A stretch of DNA of 64,000 nucleotides from Alteromonas sp. RKMC-009 (GCF_003584565.2 NZ_CP031010.1:4030001-4094000), one strand, 5' to 3'; positions 29,401 to 38,762 are shown, counted from the first letter of the stretch. Notes: generated by a model not told the origin, from the letters alone. Translations and numbers: made by a program.

Positions 29401-29624
29401 CGATCATCATGACCTCGCTTACCTTTGTCTTTGGTATTTTCCCGCTGGTTATCGCATCGGGTGCAGGAGCAAACAGCCGGATTTCCATCGGGACAGGCAT
29501 TCTGGGCGGCACGCTTACCGCAACCTTGCTGGCCATATTCTTCATTCCCATGTTTTTCGTACTGGTAAGAACCGCGTTTCCGGCCAGAAAGCCCGTTTAT
29601 GACAATGCTGCGGATAAGGAGTAA
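26478..29624 (+). CDS. RND multidrug efflux transporter, HAE1 family (AcrB-like)
   Basis: A 1048-residue proton-driven pump, full length for the family. It starts with the typical MFARFFIDKPVFSWVVAIIIMLAG. The proton-relay residues are intact: Asp408-Asp409 in LLVDDSIVVIENVERL and Lys942 in LSAKNAILIVEFAEAAYEKG. Twelve membrane helices and two large periplasmic loops are visible. Substrates cannot be read from sequence; HAE1 pumps usually export amphiphilic drugs, dyes or bile-like compounds. Confidence 0.95.
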   Translation: MFARFFIDKPVFSWVVAIIIMLAGTASILSLPIAQYPDIAPPTVSISANYSGADAQTVENSVTQVLEQQLTGLDGLLYFSSSSSSAGSASISLTFEQGTDADYAQVQVQNKVQQVNSRLPSAVQSEGVTVTKSQSDMLLIAAVYDETDEDSEFDISDYIASNMQDTIARTEGVGDINVFGSQYAMRIWLDPAKLAAYELMPSDITSALSAQNVQVPAGKIGDMPSPDTQELNATVTAQSMLQSVSDFKNIIVKSDRQGTDVRLSQVARVEMGSESYSAVPRLDGHPASGIAIMLAPGANALDTSERVKAVLSDLEKNFPDNYKMAFPKDATPFIKLSILEVVETLIIAIVLVVLIMWLFLQNWRATIIPTISVPVVLLGTFGIMAAMGYSINTLTMFGLVLSIGLLVDDSIVVIENVERLMSEEKMSPRDATILSMKEITSALIGTSIVICAVFLPMAFFSGSTGVIYRQFSVTVISSMLLSVFVALTLTPMLCASLLKDTGASRQTGGFFGWFNRMFDKFADKYNLRAVSAIKRPKFWLAGYVVIIAVMGLLMVKLPSSFLPEEDQGDVMVMFNLPAGASITRTTAIADEIQTYIQEEESDLVDHFFTVSGFSFSGSGQNAGMGFLSLKDWDERTGDGESASDIAGRLMMKMSELRDGSVIAMLPPVIQGLGQSNGFTFELQAAAGTTRDELTEIKNAILQQARTNPLLSGVREGTLSETPQLDIDIDNEKAVAMGLSLSDVADTLSTAWAGSYVNDFLDRGRVKKVYIEGDSNYSAKPEDLRQWHVRGTDSDGNTTMTPFSAFSSVSWSQMPQTLSRFNGLASYEIQGSAASGVSSGEAMAEMERLADEVGNGKVTYAWSGLSYQENLSGGQSVYLYAISILVVFLALAALYESWSIPFSVMLVIPLGLIGAALAATFRGLENDVYFQVALLTTIGLSAKNAILIVEFAEAAYEKGQSAVDAAIHAAAQRLRPIIMTSLTFVFGIFPLVIASGAGANSRISIGTGILGGTLTATLLAIFFIPMFFVLVRTAFPARKPVYDNAADKE

Positions 29625-29627
29625 TCA

Positions 29628-31109
29628 ATGCAATCTACACGTCATTCCAGCAAGTTAACTCTGTGCGCTTTAGTTGTCGCACTGTCGCTGAGCGGCTGTG
29701 CAACCCTGACGCCGGACTATGAGCGCCCTGCCTCACCGGTACCCTCTGAATGGCCGGCAGGCGAGGCTTACACAGATACAACGAAGGTTGATCAAACTTC
29801 GATGCAGGACGCTAACACCAAAGAAGACAACGCCATTTTGCAGCTTCCCTGGCAGTCGTTCATTACCGACGACAGAATGCAGAAAGTGATTCAGACCGCA
29901 CTGGATAACAACCGGGATTTACGACAAACCCTTGCAGATGTAGAGGCAGCAAGAGCCACCTACCGCATTCAGCGGGCTGAATTGTTTCCTACAGTGAATG
30001 CGGGTGTAACCGGTACGCGGGCGAAATCGTCAGACGGCTCCGTAAGCACCAGTTATGAAGCTGATGCCGGCCTAAGCGGATACGAAATTGATTTGTTCGG
30101 CAAGAATCAGAGCGCAACCGAAGCTGATAAGCAAAGCTGGCTTTATTCTGTGGAGACAGCCAGAGCGGCAAAGATCACGCTGATTGCCGAAACCGCCAAT
30201 GCCTGGCTGACGCTGGCGTCGGATCAGAGCTTGCTGAAACTGGCAGAAGAAACCGCAGAAAACGCGCAGAAAGCCATGGAGATCACCCGCCGCCGCAATG
30301 AGCTTGGCGTCGACTCAAAAGTGGATGTGCTGGATGCGCAAACCACCTATCACACCGCAATGGCAGATATTGCCAGCTACACTACGCAGGTGGCGCAGGA
30401 CATCAATGCGCTCATGTTGCTCGCAGGCAGTGGCGTAGACAAGCAATGGTTACCTGATGGTCTGCCGGAAAACGATGATTTCATCAGTGTGATCCCGGCA
30501 GGGCTGACGTCCGACATTTTACTTAACAGACCGGATATACTTGCCGCGGAGCATAACCTTAAATCAGCCAATGCAGATATTGGTGCCGCCAGAGCAAACT
30601 ACTTCCCGTCTGTGACGCTAACTGCTACCGGCGGGCTGGCCAGTAATGTACTGGCCGACATTTTTACCGGTGGCGCGTCCACTATCTGGAGCCTTATCCC
30701 TTCAGTGTCGGTGCCTATTTTCACCGGTGGCGCCAACGATGCGCAGCTTGATTATGCGAAAGCAAATCGGGATAAAATGGTTGCCGCTTATGAGTACAGC
30801 ATCCAAACCGCATTTTCTGACGTGGCAGATGCGCTGGCAAGACGGGGCACCATTGCCCGTCAGCTTGGGGCGCAGCAGGATTTAGTCGATGTAGCTTCAG
30901 ACAGTTACCGCCTGTCACTGGCCCGCTATGAAAATGGTGTGAACAGTTTTCAGGATGCCCTCACCTCACAACGAACCCTGTACAGTGCGCAGCAGTCGCT
31001 GATTTCTACACAGTTAATTGACTTGAGCAACCGCATAACCCTTTACCGGGTGATGGGTGGAGGTCTGGGTGGCGTTGATGATGGCGATGCAGAAACTGCC
31101 GGTGAGTAA
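29628..31109 (+). CDS. RND efflux outer-membrane channel (OprM/NodT family lipoprotein)
   Basis: A 493-residue TolC-like protein with a lipobox (LSGC, Cys24). It has two OEP repeats (LRQTLADVEAARATYRIQ and ILAAEHNLKSANADIGAARANYFPSV) and the family's YENGVNSFQDALTSQRTLYSAQQ segment. It forms the outer-membrane duct of the pump. It starts 3 nt after the transporter stop, with AAGGAG as ribosome site, so the three genes are one operon. Confidence 0.93.
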   Translation: MQSTRHSSKLTLCALVVALSLSGCATLTPDYERPASPVPSEWPAGEAYTDTTKVDQTSMQDANTKEDNAILQLPWQSFITDDRMQKVIQTALDNNRDLRQTLADVEAARATYRIQRAELFPTVNAGVTGTRAKSSDGSVSTSYEADAGLSGYEIDLFGKNQSATEADKQSWLYSVETARAAKITLIAETANAWLTLASDQSLLKLAEETAENAQKAMEITRRRNELGVDSKVDVLDAQTTYHTAMADIASYTTQVAQDINALMLLAGSGVDKQWLPDGLPENDDFISVIPAGLTSDILLNRPDILAAEHNLKSANADIGAARANYFPSVTLTATGGLASNVLADIFTGGASTIWSLIPSVSVPIFTGGANDAQLDYAKANRDKMVAAYEYSIQTAFSDVADALARRGTIARQLGAQQDLVDVASDSYRLSLARYENGVNSFQDALTSQRTLYSAQQSLISTQLIDLSNRITLYRVMGGGLGGVDDGDAETAGE

Positions 31110-31136
31110 ATGCTGAGGTAGTTTTTCTACAAGCAT

Positions 31137-31165
31137 AAAAAAACCGCCGTAGAAAACGGCGGTTT
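31137..31165. terminator. Terminator between the efflux operon and the first Oar-like receptor
   Basis: The stem AAACCGCCGT / ACGGCGGTTT has an A-run to the left, giving a good T-run on the minus strand. On the plus strand the tail is shorter. Confidence 0.8.
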
Positions 31166-31211
31166 ATATGCTTTGTTTCTGAGTTAAGAAGATCTGCTTC
31201 CTGTCGTCAGA

Positions 31212-34200
31212 TTAGAAGTTGTAGTTAACACCTACACGTACTTCCCACAGAGACGCATCACCCATACGGGCTTCAGGCGTTGTGTCGCCGACTTCAACAG
31301 TGTTGAAAAGCACACGCTCAGCAATACCCCAGTCGTCGTTCAGGAAGTTAGTGAAGTTATCAAATACGATAAATGCACTCGCACTATGACCATCTGTGAA
31401 ACCAGGCAGTTGCTGAGTTAAACGCAGGTCAATCTTGTTCCACCATGAACCGTCTTCGCCGTTACGCTCTCCGCCAACTGGCAGTACGTTGTTGCTGTCC
31501 AGGTATGGTGTAAAACCGAACACGCCATTGGAGTCGTCCTGAGACAGCGTGTAGCTGTACGGCTTACCAGACTGAATAAGACCGAAGGCGCCCAGGGTTG
31601 TTGGGTAACCGTCGATCAGTTCGATGTCATAGCTCACATTCAGCGTGAAACGGTGTTCAATGTTGTAGTCAGACAGCGAAGAAACCTGCTCATTCGGCGA
31701 GGTAAATGCACGGTACTGATAGTTAGAGAACGCCACAGAGCTTGTCATAGGCTGAACGTCTTCAGCATGGTTATACGCATAACCACCGGCCAGATTAATG
31801 CCGTTTTCGTACTGCTTCATTACACCGAAAGATACCGTGTAAGAGGTAGACTCAACATCAGAGTTCGTCAGTACAAAAGAACCAACACGGTTGCTTTCAT
31901 AGATGGCATAACCATCATCTGTAGTACCCACCTGGTCCAGGTCGCCACGCAAAACAATTGCCTGGTTTTGTGTGCGGGACACTAACAGGTCGGCCTGAAG
32001 GATATAGTTGTCTTCAGTCTGGTGAGTCACGCCCAGTGCCATTTTAAGCTCTGACGGGATTTCGAAATCAGGGTCAAGATAGTTGATCTCGTTATTCGCA
32101 CCGGAGCCTGCAGCAACGGCATTGTACATTTCAGATGGGATACCGTAACCGGGACCGGCTGGTACACCGTCTTCTACGCCAAGATACACCACGTCTGCGT
32201 CAAACAGTGAGCGTGAGCCGTCTGTGTAACCGTAGTCCCGGCCACGGGCACCAAACTGCAATACGTTGTTGTTTGAGAAGTTGTTAGATAACCAAACGTT
32301 AGGGTTACCTCCAGAGAACAGACCCAAGCCACCACGCAGTTCAGTGCTGTCGTTCAGGTAATAGTTAAAGCCGATACGTGGCTGCAGCAGACCTTCGCCA
32401 TCCAGCGTTTCGCTGTTAGAGAAACCGTAGCTTTCTACGAATTCTGCATTTTCTTCCGGCGCTGAATCTGTGGTGTACCAGTCGTAGCGTAAACCGAGTG
32501 TCAGAGTAAGGTCGTCGTTAAAGGCAAACTCGTCTTCCAGATACAGTGCGTTAATTTCATAGCTCCACACTGCAGCTGCATCGTTCGGATCGCCGGATGG
32601 AGCGTTGTTGTAGTAAATCGCACCCGGTAAACCCGCTTCAAATGCTTCAATACCGCCGTAGAAACGCATTTCTGTTTCAGTGTGCTGAACGAACACGTTA
32701 AATACATCGAGGGCTTCGCGCTCGTAACCGAATGTCAGGTCATGACCATTATCCAGAGCGTAATAACCACGAAGAATAAGACCCGTCACATCGTAGTTCA
32801 AATCGTTAGCCTGACGGCTGTCGTCACCACCGATATACACAACAACGTCTTCACCGGTATCCGGGTTCTCAACGTAAATCTGCATTTCACCGAAGTTCAT
32901 ACCACCAACAGCACCGGTCTGGTTTTCCAGAGAGTTCTGACGGTTATCAACATCAAGGTAAGAGTAACGGATTTCGGTAGAGAATTTGTCGTTCCAGTCA
33001 GAATACAGTGACAGTACGTGAGATTGTAATTCAGTCCCTACTTCGTACAGGTGGTTTTGCAGTTCAAATTCATCCAGATCACCATCGGACTCAGCAAAGA
33101 AGTTACCGTCGTTATAGTTGTAGGTATAGCTTAAACGGTGTGCATCATTGATGTTCCAGTCAAGACGAACAAGCAGCTTTTCATCTTCTTCAGGAATGCT
33201 GGTAGGCACCGGGCCCGGGTCATACTGGTACAGCTCGTTAGAAATACGGACGATTTCATCCAGATCTTCCTGACGCAGGCCAACTTCGTTAATGGCACCG
33301 GAACCAATTGCGCCACGGGTAAAGATGCTTGAACCTTCATACTTTTCATATGAAACGAAACCGAACACAGTATCTTTAAGCAGCGGGAAGCCTACATTAA
33401 AGCCGTAACGCTTATCGCTGTAGCTTGGAGAAGCAATAGAATCACCTTCCAGTGAGTCACCTTGCAGAGAATCAGAACCGTAATCGTAGAAAGCGCCACC
33501 GTGGATCTCGTTGGTACCGGTCTTCGTAACGGCATTGATATTACAACCTGTAAAGCCAGAGTAGATTACATCAAAAGGTGCAATTTCTACGGTAACCTGA
33601 CTTAATGCGTCATAAGAGAAAGGCATACGGATAGTCGGATAACCGTTTGAGCCTAAACCAAAGGAGTCATTCATTTTTACACCGTCAACAGTCAGGCTGT
33701 TGAAGCGGTTAGATTTACCCACACACTGAACAGGGTTCGAGTCACCACGGGTTTCGTCAACGTAAACCCGCGGGTCAATACGAATGATATCCGTGATGTT
33801 ACGGTTAATAGCCGGCGCACTTTTCATCGACTCAAGATCGAAGCTGGCTGACGGTCCCATTTTACCGAATGCAGCAGCACCCAGCTGAGAAGCGGTGATT
33901 TGAATAACTTCAATGTTACTGGATTCTTCCAGCTGGTAATTAAAATTAAGTGGTTCACCCAGAGTCAGGTAGATGTCAGACACTTTAGTGTCATTGAAGG
34001 TGTCAGAATCCACAGTAATTTCATATGGACCACCAACACGCAGACCACTCAGTGAGAACTGACCAGCTGAGTTAGTAGAGATGGTTTTCACAGCACCTGT
34101 TGGGATGTGCTTCAGGGTGATAACCGTATCAGGTGCAGGGTTCCCCATAGGACCGACAATGCTACCTTTAATGGATGACGATGTCTCTTGTGCAACGGCT

Positions 34201-34268
34201 GCTGCGGTAAGACCAACGGACAATGCCACTGCAAGCGCAATGCGCGTGAGTTTGACGGGTGTGTTCAT
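31212..34268 (-). CDS. Oar-like TonB-dependent receptor, copy 1
   Basis: This 1018-residue outer-membrane protein has a signal peptide (cleavage after AAAVA, about residue 26). A carboxypeptidase-regulatory-like beta-sandwich follows (SIKGSIVGPMGNPAPDTVITLKHIPTGAVKTI), then a plug domain (RDIT-like INRNITDIIRIDPRVYVDE, VEIAPFDVIYSGFTGCNINAVTKTGTNEIHG) and a large barrel ending in VGVNYNF. Oar-type receptors import large substrates such as peptides or glycans; the substrate here is unknown. AAGGGAAAACACAC before the ATG is nearly identical to the leader of copy 2, supporting a duplicated pair. It appears monocistronic. Confidence 0.9.
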   Translation of the reverse strand: MNTPVKLTRIALAVALSVGLTAAAVAQETSSSIKGSIVGPMGNPAPDTVITLKHIPTGAVKTISTNSAGQFSLSGLRVGGPYEITVDSDTFNDTKVSDIYLTLGEPLNFNYQLEESSNIEVIQITASQLGAAAFGKMGPSASFDLESMKSAPAINRNITDIIRIDPRVYVDETRGDSNPVQCVGKSNRFNSLTVDGVKMNDSFGLGSNGYPTIRMPFSYDALSQVTVEIAPFDVIYSGFTGCNINAVTKTGTNEIHGGAFYDYGSDSLQGDSLEGDSIASPSYSDKRYGFNVGFPLLKDTVFGFVSYEKYEGSSIFTRGAIGSGAINEVGLRQEDLDEIVRISNELYQYDPGPVPTSIPEEDEKLLVRLDWNINDAHRLSYTYNYNDGNFFAESDGDLDEFELQNHLYEVGTELQSHVLSLYSDWNDKFSTEIRYSYLDVDNRQNSLENQTGAVGGMNFGEMQIYVENPDTGEDVVVYIGGDDSRQANDLNYDVTGLILRGYYALDNGHDLTFGYEREALDVFNVFVQHTETEMRFYGGIEAFEAGLPGAIYYNNAPSGDPNDAAAVWSYEINALYLEDEFAFNDDLTLTLGLRYDWYTTDSAPEENAEFVESYGFSNSETLDGEGLLQPRIGFNYYLNDSTELRGGLGLFSGGNPNVWLSNNFSNNNVLQFGARGRDYGYTDGSRSLFDADVVYLGVEDGVPAGPGYGIPSEMYNAVAAGSGANNEINYLDPDFEIPSELKMALGVTHQTEDNYILQADLLVSRTQNQAIVLRGDLDQVGTTDDGYAIYESNRVGSFVLTNSDVESTSYTVSFGVMKQYENGINLAGGYAYNHAEDVQPMTSSVAFSNYQYRAFTSPNEQVSSLSDYNIEHRFTLNVSYDIELIDGYPTTLGAFGLIQSGKPYSYTLSQDDSNGVFGFTPYLDSNNVLPVGGERNGEDGSWWNKIDLRLTQQLPGFTDGHSASAFIVFDNFTNFLNDDWGIAERVLFNTVEVGDTTPEARMGDASLWEVRVGVNYNF

Positions 34269-34745
34269 GTGTGTTTTCCCTTGAGTATTTTAATTTATTC
34301 GCATTCAGGATGCCTGCAGGCATATCGTGCTGAGCGGTTAAGACCTGAGTACCCACACAGGATGACACTTTTATGACAAAAACAGCTTGCCGTGTTGGTT
34401 CCTGTACAGCGTATAGGCCAATCAGACCAACTGGTCTGAAACTGCCAAGACAACGATTAAAGTCCTTTTTTACTAAAATGCTTTTTCTGTCGTTTTCGAC
34501 GCAAATCTATGGTCATTTCCAGCCGGTTCCGTACAAATGAAAAAGTACGTTGCCAGTTTGCCGGAAAATTTTGGCATTTCATGCGCCGACCCCGTTTAAT
34601 ATTACTGGACATTATTTGCGCTATCCAGCAGAAATTTACGGTTTACTGACATAAAACGGTCCTAGTGAAGCAATATTTTGTGTCAGATTTATTACAGAAG
34701 AGATTTTGGATAGAAGAGGTAGATTGCGGAGGTAAAAAACAAAAA
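34269..34745. other. Intergenic region between the two Oar-like receptors
   Basis: About 480 bases without a gene. It holds the promoter side of copy 1 and the palindrome listed separately. ATGACACTTT near 34359 recurs upstream of copy 2 near 38084 and may be a shared control element. Nothing else is recognised. Confidence 0.5.
34422..34439. promoter_or_regulatory. 18-bp perfect palindrome, candidate operator
   Basis: TCAGACCAACTGGTCTGA is perfectly self-complementary except for the AC centre (8-bp arms), about 155 bp upstream of the copy 1 start. The half AACTGGTCTGA resembles a FadR/GntR-type half-site, but the full site is arranged differently, so the regulator is unknown. Confidence 0.5.
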
Positions 34746-34778
34746 GAAAAAAGCCAGCTATCCGGAAGAAAGCTGGCT
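34746..34778 (-). terminator. Terminator of Oar-like receptor copy 2
   Basis: The stem AGCCAGCT (34752-34759) / AGCTGGCT (34771-34778) is followed on the minus strand by a T-run, about 55 nt after the stop codon. Confidence 0.85.
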
Positions 34779-34831
34779 CTGAATGGACTGTCGTCAGGTT
34801 ATTATTATTATAATCCGTTAGTCATCTCTTA

Positions 34832-37800
34832 TCAGAAGATGTACTTCACACCTACCTTGATTCGCCAGGTTGACTCAATAGAATCAAACGAGTCGAAGTT
34901 GCTCAGGTTAGTACCGCCATACGCTTCATCGTAAACGTACTGACCATTTTCGTTGATGTCGTAGTCATACAGCAGGTTTTGCGGATATGACAGGTCATAA
35001 GTTTGACCCCACTCATCGTTCAGCAGGTTAGCAAAGTTGTCGATGTTCAGATAAAACTTACCTTTGTGACCATCAATAAAGCCCGGGATTTCCTGAGAAA
35101 TAGACAGGTCCATTGTCGTTACCCAAGGCTGAGTAGAAGTATACTTATCAGGATAACCACCCGCTGCACCGGCAATACCGGCAGCTTCAGCAAATTCCAT
35201 TACTTCTTCGTATGTCAGGGAACTGTTCGCCCAATCTACAGCAGGATCATCTGCACCTGTTGGTACATAAGGCAGATAAGTGTCTGAACCAGCGAAGGTA
35301 TACTGATCACCCAGACCAACATCGTTGTACGCGCCCAGAGTCCAGGAGAAAGGACGGCCTGAACGACGTTCAAAGAACATGGTTACGTTAGTGTTGTAAC
35401 CACTGAAGAACTCGTGATCGTAACCTAAAGTCATAACCAGACGATGCTTGATCTCGTAGTAAGCAGTTCCGACCATAGGAACGTTACGGTTAACACCCAC
35501 TTCGTACTGGTAGTTAGACTCAGCAGTAGAGCTGGTACCCGGGTTTGCTTCAGTGATATCAGTGTAAGTGTAAGCTGCGCTCCACTTGATACCGTTATCC
35601 CATGATTTGTTCAGCATGGTAGTCAGCAGAATGTTACGACCGCCATCGTCTGAGTTAGTCAGTTGCAGGTCATAGTTACCTTCGTACTCAGTACCGTCGT
35701 ACACGCTGTCCCAGATAATACGACCGCCATCAGCAGTACGTCTGCCGTTGTCTACGCGGGACAGGTCAACCCAGTATGCTGCGTTTTGCTTATCGGTATA
35801 AGTAAACTCAGTAGTCCACGCGAAGTCTTCGCCAACGCCCGGAATATCAAAGGTGTAATCAGCGGCGATGTTATAACGCCAGTCTGAAGGCAGCTCGAAA
35901 TCAGGATCGATCTGGTTAGTACTACCAGCGCCCTGCGCAAGCTCAGCCTGCAGAGATGCCGGTACAGTAGTGAAATCAACTTCTGATGCATCGATGGAAG
36001 AAGATGTAGCACCATCTTTAGTTACACCATCGTTGGTGTAAGCATTGGATACCCAAACCAGAGGCATACCACCGGTAAAGCGGCCAATACCACCACGGAT
36101 AGTCAGATTTTCAGTGACGTCGTAGTTAAAGCTTACACGCGGCAGGAAGATATTGAAGCCGTCCATGTTCTCTGTGTTAGAGAAGCCGTAAGTATTTACG
36201 AAATTCGCGTTTTCCTGTGGCGTATCGTCAATTGTCAGATACTCATAACGCAGACCGGCAGTCACTTCAAAATCGTCAAACAGTTCGAAGGTCGCATCAC
36301 CGTACAATGAGTACTGAGTGCTGCTTACGTCGTAAGCAATATCCTGCACGTTGTTGGTGTACGCATTGGAGTATTCAACATAAGAAGGCGCTTTGTTCTC
36401 AAAGTCTTCAATACTGTCGAAGGTCCAGGTACCGGCAGAGTCACGACCGTACAGGTTGTAGTTCCAGGTATCTTCAATTTCAACACCGAACTTGTACTCT
36501 ACGTCACCAGCCAGATAGGTAGCGTGCAGACCGAAGTTCCAAACTTCGTTAGCCAGTTCGTTGGCCTGACGGTTTTCGTCCTGACCGGCAACCACAGTGC
36601 CGTCTGCAGTACGAATGTTAATTTCACCCCAGTTGGAGTTGGTATTAGATGCTTGCTTGTATTCTTTGTAAGACAAAGAAGCTTCAGTCTGGAAATCCGC
36701 AGACCAGTCTGAATACAAGTGACCGGTGTAGAAGCGGTTGGTCTGTGCCATAGTCCATTGATTAGACAACAGACTTACCGTGTCTGAATACTGTGTATAG
36801 CCATTCAGTTCAGAGGTGTCCTGGTCGCTGTAGGTGAAATCAGCGCGATGATCGCTGTTGATGTTCCAGTCCAGTTTGATCAGGATTTTTTCATCTTCGT
36901 TTGGCGCTGGTGCACCACCGATTGAATCAGTCAGACCATAGGTATTTTGCAGAATGCTAACTACCTGATCCACTTCAGCATTAGTCACATCATGACCAGA
37001 AGCTTCAAGGTTGCTGAGGTTATAATCGAAGGCTACATCTTCTTCCCAATGCTCATAGGCACCAAAGAAGAACAATTTGTCTTTCAGAATTGGACCACCA
37101 ACAGTAAAGCCGTATGACTCTTCGTCGTTGCTCACTTCAATTTCGTTGCCAGGATTCAGGCGGTTGTCTTTCGCATCACCAGTCCATGGAACATTCTCAA
37201 TGAAAGCTGTACCGTGGAATTCGTTAGTACCTGATTTAGTGACTACGCTGATGTTACCGCCACCGAATTTACCGGCACGGGCACTGAACGGAGAGTAATC
37301 GATAGAAACCTGAGATACTGCATCCAGAGAAATTGGCGGACGGTTAGTCGGGTAACCATTGCCTTGCAGACCAAAAGTATCGTTTACGCCCACACCATCG
37401 ATTGTCAGTCCGTTGTACTTAGGGTTTGAACCGGCTACTGACAGTTCATCACCGTCAACGACTGCCAGCGGGTTAGCACGAAGTACGTCTTTGATATCAC
37501 GGTTAAAGGTTGGCATTTTGTTCAGCTGTTCCTGACCGAACACTGAGCTTGAACCTTTATTAGCGAAGAAATCCCGTGCACCGGTAACAGTGATACGTTC
37601 TACGTCGCCCTGGGCTTCCAGAGCCTGGTCAAGAACGAATGCATCGTTGATGTCCAGATAGACGTCTTCAATAACGGCACTTTGAAACTTATCAGACTCG
37701 ATAATAATTGTGTAAGGACCGCCAACACGCAGACCACGGGCAGAAAACTGACCGTCAGCGTTTACAGTCACTTCCTTTACCGTACCGGAAGGCTGGTGAA

Positions 37801-37960
37801 GAATAGTAATAACACTGCCCGCTGCAGGATTACCCTGAGGACCCGAAATTACACCACGCATCGCAGAAGACTGGCCTTCTGCTGCAACTGCAGCAGATGC
37901 TACGCCTACTGAAAGCGCAACAGCCATCGCAATGCGATTGAACTTACTTTTAGTGAACAT
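34832..37960 (-). CDS. Oar-like TonB-dependent receptor, copy 2
   Basis: A 1042-residue paralogue of copy 1 with the same order: signal peptide (MFTKSKFNRIAMAVALSVG, cleavage after AVAA), regulatory-like sandwich (SSAMRGVISGPQGNPAAGSVITILHQPSG), plug (DIKDVLRANPLAVVDGD, FSARAGKFGGGNISVVTKSGTNEFHG) and barrel ending in VGVKYIF. The start at 37960 is preferred over an upstream in-frame codon (38020) because it yields a normal signal peptide and a GGGAAACACAC leader matching copy 1. Sequence divergence in the barrel suggests the two copies import different substrates. Confidence 0.9.
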   Translation of the reverse strand: MFTKSKFNRIAMAVALSVGVASAAVAAEGQSSAMRGVISGPQGNPAAGSVITILHQPSGTVKEVTVNADGQFSARGLRVGGPYTIIIESDKFQSAVIEDVYLDINDAFVLDQALEAQGDVERITVTGARDFFANKGSSSVFGQEQLNKMPTFNRDIKDVLRANPLAVVDGDELSVAGSNPKYNGLTIDGVGVNDTFGLQGNGYPTNRPPISLDAVSQVSIDYSPFSARAGKFGGGNISVVTKSGTNEFHGTAFIENVPWTGDAKDNRLNPGNEIEVSNDEESYGFTVGGPILKDKLFFFGAYEHWEEDVAFDYNLSNLEASGHDVTNAEVDQVVSILQNTYGLTDSIGGAPAPNEDEKILIKLDWNINSDHRADFTYSDQDTSELNGYTQYSDTVSLLSNQWTMAQTNRFYTGHLYSDWSADFQTEASLSYKEYKQASNTNSNWGEINIRTADGTVVAGQDENRQANELANEVWNFGLHATYLAGDVEYKFGVEIEDTWNYNLYGRDSAGTWTFDSIEDFENKAPSYVEYSNAYTNNVQDIAYDVSSTQYSLYGDATFELFDDFEVTAGLRYEYLTIDDTPQENANFVNTYGFSNTENMDGFNIFLPRVSFNYDVTENLTIRGGIGRFTGGMPLVWVSNAYTNDGVTKDGATSSSIDASEVDFTTVPASLQAELAQGAGSTNQIDPDFELPSDWRYNIAADYTFDIPGVGEDFAWTTEFTYTDKQNAAYWVDLSRVDNGRRTADGGRIIWDSVYDGTEYEGNYDLQLTNSDDGGRNILLTTMLNKSWDNGIKWSAAYTYTDITEANPGTSSTAESNYQYEVGVNRNVPMVGTAYYEIKHRLVMTLGYDHEFFSGYNTNVTMFFERRSGRPFSWTLGAYNDVGLGDQYTFAGSDTYLPYVPTGADDPAVDWANSSLTYEEVMEFAEAAGIAGAAGGYPDKYTSTQPWVTTMDLSISQEIPGFIDGHKGKFYLNIDNFANLLNDEWGQTYDLSYPQNLLYDYDINENGQYVYDEAYGGTNLSNFDSFDSIESTWRIKVGVKYIF

Positions 37961-38236
37961 GTGTGTTTCCCTATCGTTTTTTAAAAACTCTCTGAACGTT
38001 GGGTTTTTATTTTTGTCCAACGGATCAAGATAACTACTTTCCCGTGATGCTGAATGGCCATGACCGCAGCAATGTGACAGTTCATGACACTTTCGCTTTC
38101 AACTTCACGTACATCACGATTTAGAGCGAGCTGTCCGGTGACTTAACCCGGAAGAAACATTCACCCTAAAGAAATACTATCCAGTCTTATTTTTTCGCAG
38201 ATAAACCGCCACTTCCCTCTGATACAACGGAAAGGA

Positions 38237-38264
38237 ACCAGCCAACAATCGCTTGTTGGCTGGT
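38237..38264. repeat. Perfect 12-bp hairpin with TCGC tetraloop
   Basis: ACCAGCCAACAA and TTGTTGGCTGGT are exact complements separated by TCGC. No T-run follows on either strand, so it is not a standard terminator. Confidence 0.75.
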
Positions 38265-38361
38265 AAGTTTTCTGACGCCAGGTGACCGCAAATTTGACCA
38301 CTATGGCTGCAACAACCTGCCTTCTTATTCTTCTTACAGGTATGTTTTTGTGATTCTGACC

Positions 38362-38400
38362 GGGGAAAAGCCATGCACTTTGGAGATTTGGCTTTTCCCC
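38362..38400. repeat. Perfect 12-bp hairpin with 15-nt loop
   Basis: GGGGAAAAGCCA (38362-38373) and TGGCTTTTCCCC (38389-38400) are exact complements. There is no T-run. It lies about 100 bp from the other hairpin. Confidence 0.75.
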
Positions 38401-38762
38401 TGGTCATAATCGACAAACGGTAGCAACATCAAAACAGAGAAAATGGCGCTACCGGCATTAACTGGAAACGGCTGCAATTCTTCGCGAGTTTTATGTCAGC
38501 TTTATGACAGCAATGTAAACGAAGGAGCTTCTAACACACTGACCATGCTGATTTTTTTATTATTATCCGGAACAAATGGTCCGGAAAATTTACGCAAAAA
38601 CTTCAGAACGTGCAGCTTATCGCCAGCCCGACTATTCAACGCAGATTTTTTTCAGATAAACACCGCTTATTTGAATTCAGCTTCATTGATTTAAAGTTAT
38701 TTAATTACAAACATTTACACGATTAAAATAAACTTACCTATTGCATTAAATAAGCTTAACTG

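Larger units (their letters stand above)
37961..38762. other. Long intergenic region with structured elements
   Basis: About 800 bases between a minus-strand and a plus-strand gene, so it must hold two divergent promoters. Short frames inside it look non-coding. It contains the two perfect 12-bp inverted repeats listed next and is AT-rich from 38540 onward, where promoters of the plus-strand pair are likely. Confidence 0.6.

Noticed and set aside
38237..38400. Hairpins read as integron attC sites or a CRISPR remnant
   Set aside because: No integrase, cassette genes or attC core sites, and no repeat-spacer periodicity; the two stems differ in sequence.
38177..38416. A 79-codon minus-strand frame in the long intergenic region
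   Set aside because: It spans both perfect hairpins, has an odd composition (many Lys and Cys) and no good ribosome site. It is more likely a by-product of the repeats than a gene.
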